From the NCBI RefSeq assembly GCF_000426445.1, contig NZ_KE384526.1, positions 667,213-731,212 on the forward strand: a stretch of 64,000 bases of DNA, in the 5' to 3' direction. Made by a program: the position numbers and the translations under genes. Origin of the DNA: Brevibacterium album DSM 18261 (lineage in GTDB: Bacteria > Actinomycetota > Actinomycetes > Actinomycetales > Brevibacteriaceae). The notes beneath the pieces are model-generated. The model searched no databases and was not told where the DNA came from. It saw only the letters and a program-made list of their open reading frames with translations. Of the stretch, positions 59,945-64,000 are shown one piece after another (the stretch's first letter is position 1; every line of letters begins with the position of its first letter).

Positions 59945-60928
59945 TCACACCGGGTCCACCATGTGCAGCACGCCCGGGGCCAGGAAGCCCACGGCGTCGA
60001 TGAGGAAGTGCGCCCACACGAACGGCATGACCGCGTCTCCGCGTCGTCTCTCCCATCGCAGCGCGCACCACCCGAAGATCAGCCCCATCGCGACGTTCCC
60101 CAGGAAGGGCCCCACGCCCTGGTACAGGTGATAGCTGCCGCGGAGCACGGCCAGCGCCACGATCACCGTCCACGGCGAGAGGCCCAGCATGTGCAGCCTG
60201 ATCCGGAAGTACCCCATGAGGAGCACCTCCTCCAGCAGGCTGTTCTTCACCGCCGCGAGCAGCAGCACCGGCACCGTCCACCAGTGCGCGCCGAGGTTGT
60301 CGGTCTGGATCTGCGCCGTCACGCCGAGCGCCCGCCCGGCCGCGTACACCCCCAGCGTGCCGGCGCCGATCAGCAGGAACAGCAGCGCACCGCGTCCGAG
60401 GTCCCGGCCCGGCGCCCGCATCACGCCCAGCCGGGCGAGCACTCCTGAGGATGCGTGCGCCGCGGACGGCTCCGGAAGCCGTACGGCGCCCGGCGAGGCG
60501 CGCAGGCCTCGCAGCAGCATCCCGTCGCGGGCCAGCAGGACGAGCACGAGCGCCACGGGCACCAGCGCGAACCCGATGCCCAGCAGCTGGTACGTGAGGT
60601 CGAACCACGGCCGCTCCGAGGCCGAGGTGTTGAGCCGGGCCTCCTGCTCGGACAGGGGCGCCTGCGTGAGCATGTCGATGAGCCGCACCACCGCGTACAC
60701 ACCCGATTGCCCGAGCGACAGACCGGCCACGACCAGCGCTTCGGCGACGGTCTGGCGCCTGCTCAGCGGCAGCGCCCGCTCAGGGAGAAGGGTGCGCTCC
60801 GGCGGCGCGTCCCCGATGCGCTCGGTGTGAGCGTCGCGCTCTCCGCCCGTGCGCTCCGGCTCTCCGGGCTCCGCCACGACCTCAGTGCTTCCCGTGTTCG
60901 CCGGCCGCCCCGCCGGCATCTGGTGCAT
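59945..60928 (-). CDS. CPBP-family intramembrane metalloprotease
   Basis: About 327 residues with eight predicted membrane segments. The three CPBP motifs are visible: EEVLLMG in KNSLLEEVLLMGYF (~225), the histidine in GSYHLYQG (~260), and WAHFLIDAVG near the C-terminus. Such proteases cleave prenylated or membrane peptides, or confer immunity to bacteriocins; no target is known. The start is uncertain: ATGs at 60928 and 60919 lie inside the RND gene, a third at 60979 even deeper, and none has a clear ribosome-binding site. A start after 60882 would avoid the overlap. Same strand as, and coupled to, the RND pump. Confidence 0.82.
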   Translation of the reverse strand: MHQMPAGRPANTGSTEVVAEPGEPERTGGERDAHTERIGDAPPERTLLPERALPLSRRQTVAEALVVAGLSLGQSGVYAVVRLIDMLTQAPLSEQEARLNTSASERPWFDLTYQLLGIGFALVPVALVLVLLARDGMLLRGLRASPGAVRLPEPSAAHASSGVLARLGVMRAPGRDLGRGALLFLLIGAGTLGVYAAGRALGVTAQIQTDNLGAHWWTVPVLLLAAVKNSLLEEVLLMGYFRIRLHMLGLSPWTVIVALAVLRGSYHLYQGVGPFLGNVAMGLIFGWCALRWERRRGDAVMPFVWAHFLIDAVGFLAPGVLHMVDPV

Positions 60929-63900
60929 CGGCACCGGCCCCCGGTGCTGCAGACCCGGACACGCCCGCACCGCGAGCATCCGCCTCGGCCCCGCTCGCGC
61001 CGGCCGGCTGCCAGGCGACCGCCTGATCGCGGGTGATGTCCGCGATCTCGCGCTTCTCCGCGCGACGCTCCTTGAAGCCCTCCACCAGCTGATACAGCAC
61101 CGGCACGAGGATGAGCGTGAGCACGGTCGAGGAGATGAGGCCGCCGATCACCACGATCGCCAGCGGCTGCGAGATGAAGACGCTGCCCCCGGTGACCCCC
61201 AGGGCCATGGGCGTGAGCGCGAAGATCGTCGCCGCCGCCGTCATGAGGATGGGCCGGTACCTCAGCCGCGCGCCCTGCACGATCGCCGTGCGCAGGTCCA
61301 CCCCGCGCTCGCGGAACTGGTTGATGAGGTCGATGAGGACGATCGCGTTCGTCACCACCACGCCGATGAGCATGAGCAGGCCGATGAGCGCCGTCATGCC
61401 CAGCGGCGTGTCCGTGAGCAGGAGCAGGCCCACCGAGCCGGTCGCGGCGAACGGGATCGAGACGAGCAGGATGAACGGCTGGATCAGCGAGCGGAACGTC
61501 GCGACCATGATGACGAACACCAGCAGGATCGCGGCGAGCATCGCGATGCCCATCTGCGTGAACGCCTCCTGCTGCTCCGCCGCGGCACCGCCGATCTCCG
61601 CGCGCACGCCGTCCGGGAGCTCATGGGCGTCGACCGCCTCCTGGATCTCCGCGCTCACGGTGCCCAGATCGTCGCTGCCCGGCGTCGCGCTCACGGTGAC
61701 GGCGCGCAGTCCGTCCACGCGGGTGATGGTCGGCGCGGTCGTGACCTCCTCGACCTCCGCGATCTCGTCGAGCTCCACGGTCGCCGGCTGCTGCATCGTC
61801 CCCGGTCCCGGCGCAGCGCCCTGCCCGTCGCCGAGGCCGCCGCCCGGACCGCCCTCGCCGCCCTGCTCACCGCCGGGACCGCCCGGGGCCTGCTCCCCCG
61901 GTGTCGGGTCGAGCGGCGGGGCCGGTGCGTCCACCGTCTCCATACCGTCGAGCTCGAGGCCGCGCAGGTCGTCGAGGTCCTCGACGGAGCCGTCGAAGAG
62001 CAGGACGCTGTGGCCCACGTCGTCGATGATGACCTGGCCCAGCTGCTGCCCGCGCATGGCCCGCGAGACCACCTGGCCCACTCCGGACTCGGTGAGCCCG
62101 TACTCCGCGGCCTCCTCGCGATCCACGCGCACCTCGACGACCGGCTGCACGGCGGTGAGGTCGTCGCTCACGCTCTGCACGCCGCCCAGCTCGCCGAGCT
62201 CCGCGCCCAGCGAGTCCGCGCCCTCCTCCAGCGCGGCGGTGTCATTGGAGGTCAGCGTCACGTCGATGGTCGAGCCGCCGGGCATCGTGCCGGCCGTGAG
62301 CACCTCGATCTCCCCCGAGGTCCCGAGCGCGTCCAGCTCCTCCTGCAGGGACTCCGCGAAGGCGGGGATGTCGACGTCCTCGCCGAGGTTGGCGACATAG
62401 GTGCCGCTCAGACCGCCGCCACCGCCGCCCATCATCATGGCGTCGCCGCCGCCCGTGATCGAGACGAGGCTGGAGACCACCTCGGGACGCTCCGCGAGCA
62501 CGTCCTCGACCTGCCGCGCCTCCTCCGAGGCCTCGTCCAGGTAGACGTCCGCGCCGAACTCCTGGGTCATCTGGACGACGGCCTCGCCCGTGTCGCCGAA
62601 CAGCTCGGTCTTGAGCAGCGGCGTCATCGCCATCGTGCCGATGAACACGACGAGGGCCGCGGCGAGAGTGACGACGGGATGCCGGGTGGTCCAGCCCACG
62701 ACGGGCACATAGGTCCGCTGCAGCCGGGTCACCGGGCTGTGCATGGCCTCGAGCTCGTCGATGTCAGAGGTGCCCGAGCCGCCGGGACCGGAAGCGCTCA
62801 TCGCAGGACCGCTCGCCGCAGAGCCGCCCGTTGCCGAGGCGCCGGGGCCAGTCCCTCCCGAGCCCGCCTCGGCGACACCGCGATCCACCCGTCGGCCCCC
62901 GGCCGCACCGAGCTCCGTGCCCGCGCCCACGACCGGCAGCTCGGCGGTCGAGCGCCGGCCGGAGGGATGGGCGGGGTCGATGCGGCGGCTGCGCGCCTCC
63001 TTCCGCTCCTTCCGCCATTCCCGGGTGAGCGCTGTGCGCTCGGACTTCCAGTGCCGCTTCTGCTCCTTCGACAGCCGCGTCTGCTTCCCGCGCCGGGAGA
63101 GGAACCAGTACGCGAGCACCGGCACGATGGTGAGCGCGACGAAGAGCGAGGCCAGCAGCGCGAGCGAGGCGGTGAGCGCGAAGGGGCGGAACAGCTCCCC
63201 GGCCTGGCCGCCCACGAACGCGACGGGCAGGAACACGGCCACGGTGGTGAGCGTCGAGGCGGTGATCGCGCCGGCGACCTCGGCGACGGCGGCGCGGATG
63301 TTCGTGAGCTTGTCCCCGCCCATCGCATGCCTGCGGCGAATCGCCTCGATGACGACGATGGAGTCGTCGACCACGCGGCCCACGCTGATCGTGAGCGCGC
63401 CCAGGGTCAGCATGTTGAGCGTGTACCCGCTCACCCACAGCCCGATCATGGTGATGAGCAGCGAGACGGGGATCGAGATCGCGGTGATGACCGTGGCCCG
63501 CGCGCTCAGCAGGAACACGAGGATGACGAGCACGGCGAAGCCCAGTCCCAGCAGGCCCTCGACCAGCAGATCCTCGATGGACTGCTCCACGAAGGGGGCC
63601 TGGTCGAAGACGGTCGTGAACTCGACGCCGGCGCCCATCGTGTCGGCGACCTCGTCGAGCGTCGCCGTGACGCCGTGGGAGATCTCGACGGTGTTGCCGT
63701 CGGGCTTCTTCATGATCTGGACGGTGAGCGCGTCCTTGCCGTCGGTCCGCGAGACGGACGTCTGCGGCTCCTGGGTGAGCTCGACGTCAGCGACGTCGTC
63801 GACCCGGACGGGACCGTCCGCGCCCGCAAGCACGAGGCTGCGGATCTGCTCCACGGACTCCAGCCGGGTGCCCACCTGGACGGGGGCGCTGCCCTCGGAG

Positions 63901-64000
63901 GTGCGCAGCTGGCCGGGGGCCGAGGGGATGCCGTTGGCCTGGAGCAGGCCGGAGAGCGCCTCGATGCTCACGCCCTCGTCCTCGAGGTCGTCCTCGCGCA
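60882..64000 (-). CDS. RND-family efflux pump, AcrB/HAE1 type (N-terminus beyond the window)
   Basis: At least 1039 residues are present; the gene continues past the right edge and the N-terminal part of the pump is missing. Seen: porter-domain remains (GPVRVDDVADVELTQEPQ), TM2-TM6 with the TM4 proton-relay GRVVDDSIVVIEAIRRR, a long basic/Gly-rich cytoplasmic loop (~300-410, with LSKEQKRHWKSE and low-complexity segments) before TM7, the second porter half, and TM8-TM12 (ATGSVGLLLLTDTPLGMTALIGLLMLIGVVVTNAIVLIDLINQFRERG). The C-terminal tail is Ala/Gly/Asp-rich. It exports drugs or metabolites with proton energy, unusual in form for Gram-positives since no membrane-fusion protein is visible inside the window. 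An in-frame Met at 63971 is not the start. Confidence 0.9.
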   Translation of the reverse strand, partial: REDDLEDEGVSIEALSGLLQANGIPSAPGQLRTSEGSAPVQVGTRLESVEQIRSLVLAGADGPVRVDDVADVELTQEPQTSVSRTDGKDALTVQIMKKPDGNTVEISHGVTATLDEVADTMGAGVEFTTVFDQAPFVEQSIEDLLVEGLLGLGFAVLVILVFLLSARATVITAISIPVSLLITMIGLWVSGYTLNMLTLGALTISVGRVVDDSIVVIEAIRRRHAMGGDKLTNIRAAVAEVAGAITASTLTTVAVFLPVAFVGGQAGELFRPFALTASLALLASLFVALTIVPVLAYWFLSRRGKQTRLSKEQKRHWKSERTALTREWRKERKEARSRRIDPAHPSGRRSTAELPVVGAGTELGAAGGRRVDRGVAEAGSGGTGPGASATGGSAASGPAMSASGPGGSGTSDIDELEAMHSPVTRLQRTYVPVVGWTTRHPVVTLAAALVVFIGTMAMTPLLKTELFGDTGEAVVQMTQEFGADVYLDEASEEARQVEDVLAERPEVVSSLVSITGGGDAMMMGGGGGGLSGTYVANLGEDVDIPAFAESLQEELDALGTSGEIEVLTAGTMPGGSTIDVTLTSNDTAALEEGADSLGAELGELGGVQSVSDDLTAVQPVVEVRVDREEAAEYGLTESGVGQVVSRAMRGQQLGQVIIDDVGHSVLLFDGSVEDLDDLRGLELDGMETVDAPAPPLDPTPGEQAPGGPGGEQGGEGGPGGGLGDGQGAAPGPGTMQQPATVELDEIAEVEEVTTAPTITRVDGLRAVTVSATPGSDDLGTVSAEIQEAVDAHELPDGVRAEIGGAAAEQQEAFTQMGIAMLAAILLVFVIMVATFRSLIQPFILLVSIPFAATGSVGLLLLTDTPLGMTALIGLLMLIGVVVTNAIVLIDLINQFRERGVDLRTAIVQGARLRYRPILMTAAATIFALTPMALGVTGGSVFISQPLAIVVIGGLISSTVLTLILVPVLYQLVEGFKERRAEKREIADITRDQAVAWQPAGASGAEADARGAGVSGSAAPGAGADAPDAGGAAGEHGKH

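Overview
The window is one stretch of very GC-rich chromosome that looks like core and near-core DNA of a high-GC Actinomycetota, most likely a Micrococcales-type lineage; I do not commit to a genus. Supporting signs are an Lsr2 nucleoid protein, a ClpC/FtsH/LysS neighbourhood, the dacB - DUF2342 metalloprotease - tilS - hpt - ftsH - folE - folP - folB/K - DUF3180 - PH-domain gene order, an actinobacterial-type ArgA, and many genes that appear to be leaderless. I see no rRNA, tRNA, insertion sequence, prophage or CRISPR array.

Layout. 1-4.0 kb: a peptide/nickel-type ABC importer (lipoprotein, permease, and a permease fused to its ATPase, cut by the left edge), divergent from a double-module Lrp regulator. 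5.4-10.5 kb: NAD synthesis (NrtR-like regulator, nadA, nadC, NifS-like cysteine desulfurase; no nadB). 10.6-15.6 kb: a DUF4916 gene, then a TPP riboswitch driving two tandem ykoE copies, ykoD and ykoC (thiamine-precursor ECF transporter). 15.7-19.4 kb: a small monooxygenase, an IclR regulator and a GMC oxidoreductase with its small subunit. 19.5-25.5 kb: DUF4287/SRPBCC protein, radA, a pyrimidine-dimer glycosylase family protein, a membrane-anchored hypothetical, mutY, uridine kinase and a RibD/DHFR-like reductase. 25.6-29.5 kb: TetR regulator with two operators facing an ABC-2 exporter with a double ATPase. 29.5-31.6 kb: an orphan TRAP-type binding lipoprotein and argA. 32-54.2 kb: a long, mostly minus-strand core block (clpC, lsr2, a small membrane protein, lysS, DUF2520, two PH-domain proteins, DUF3180, folBK, folP, folE, ftsH, hpt, tilS, DUF2342, dacB), interrupted by an oppositely oriented DUF368/popT gene. 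54.3-64 kb: ppa, two VOC proteins, a Tat-exported GH15-like protein, an AraC regulator, an ASCH protein, a CPBP protease and the 3' part of an RND efflux pump that runs off the right edge.

The most unusual items are: a 1303-residue DacB-type carboxypeptidase whose first ~800 residues are an acidic, repetitive, presumably cytoplasmic tail; two families of long intergenic palindromes (one with four copies, one with two); about ten genes with a -10-like hexamer 6-8 nt before the start codon and no ribosome-binding site; a TPP riboswitch followed by a hairpin that covers the Shine-Dalgarno; and low-complexity inserts in many otherwise conserved enzymes. All calls come from reading the sequence and family knowledge; no database search was run.
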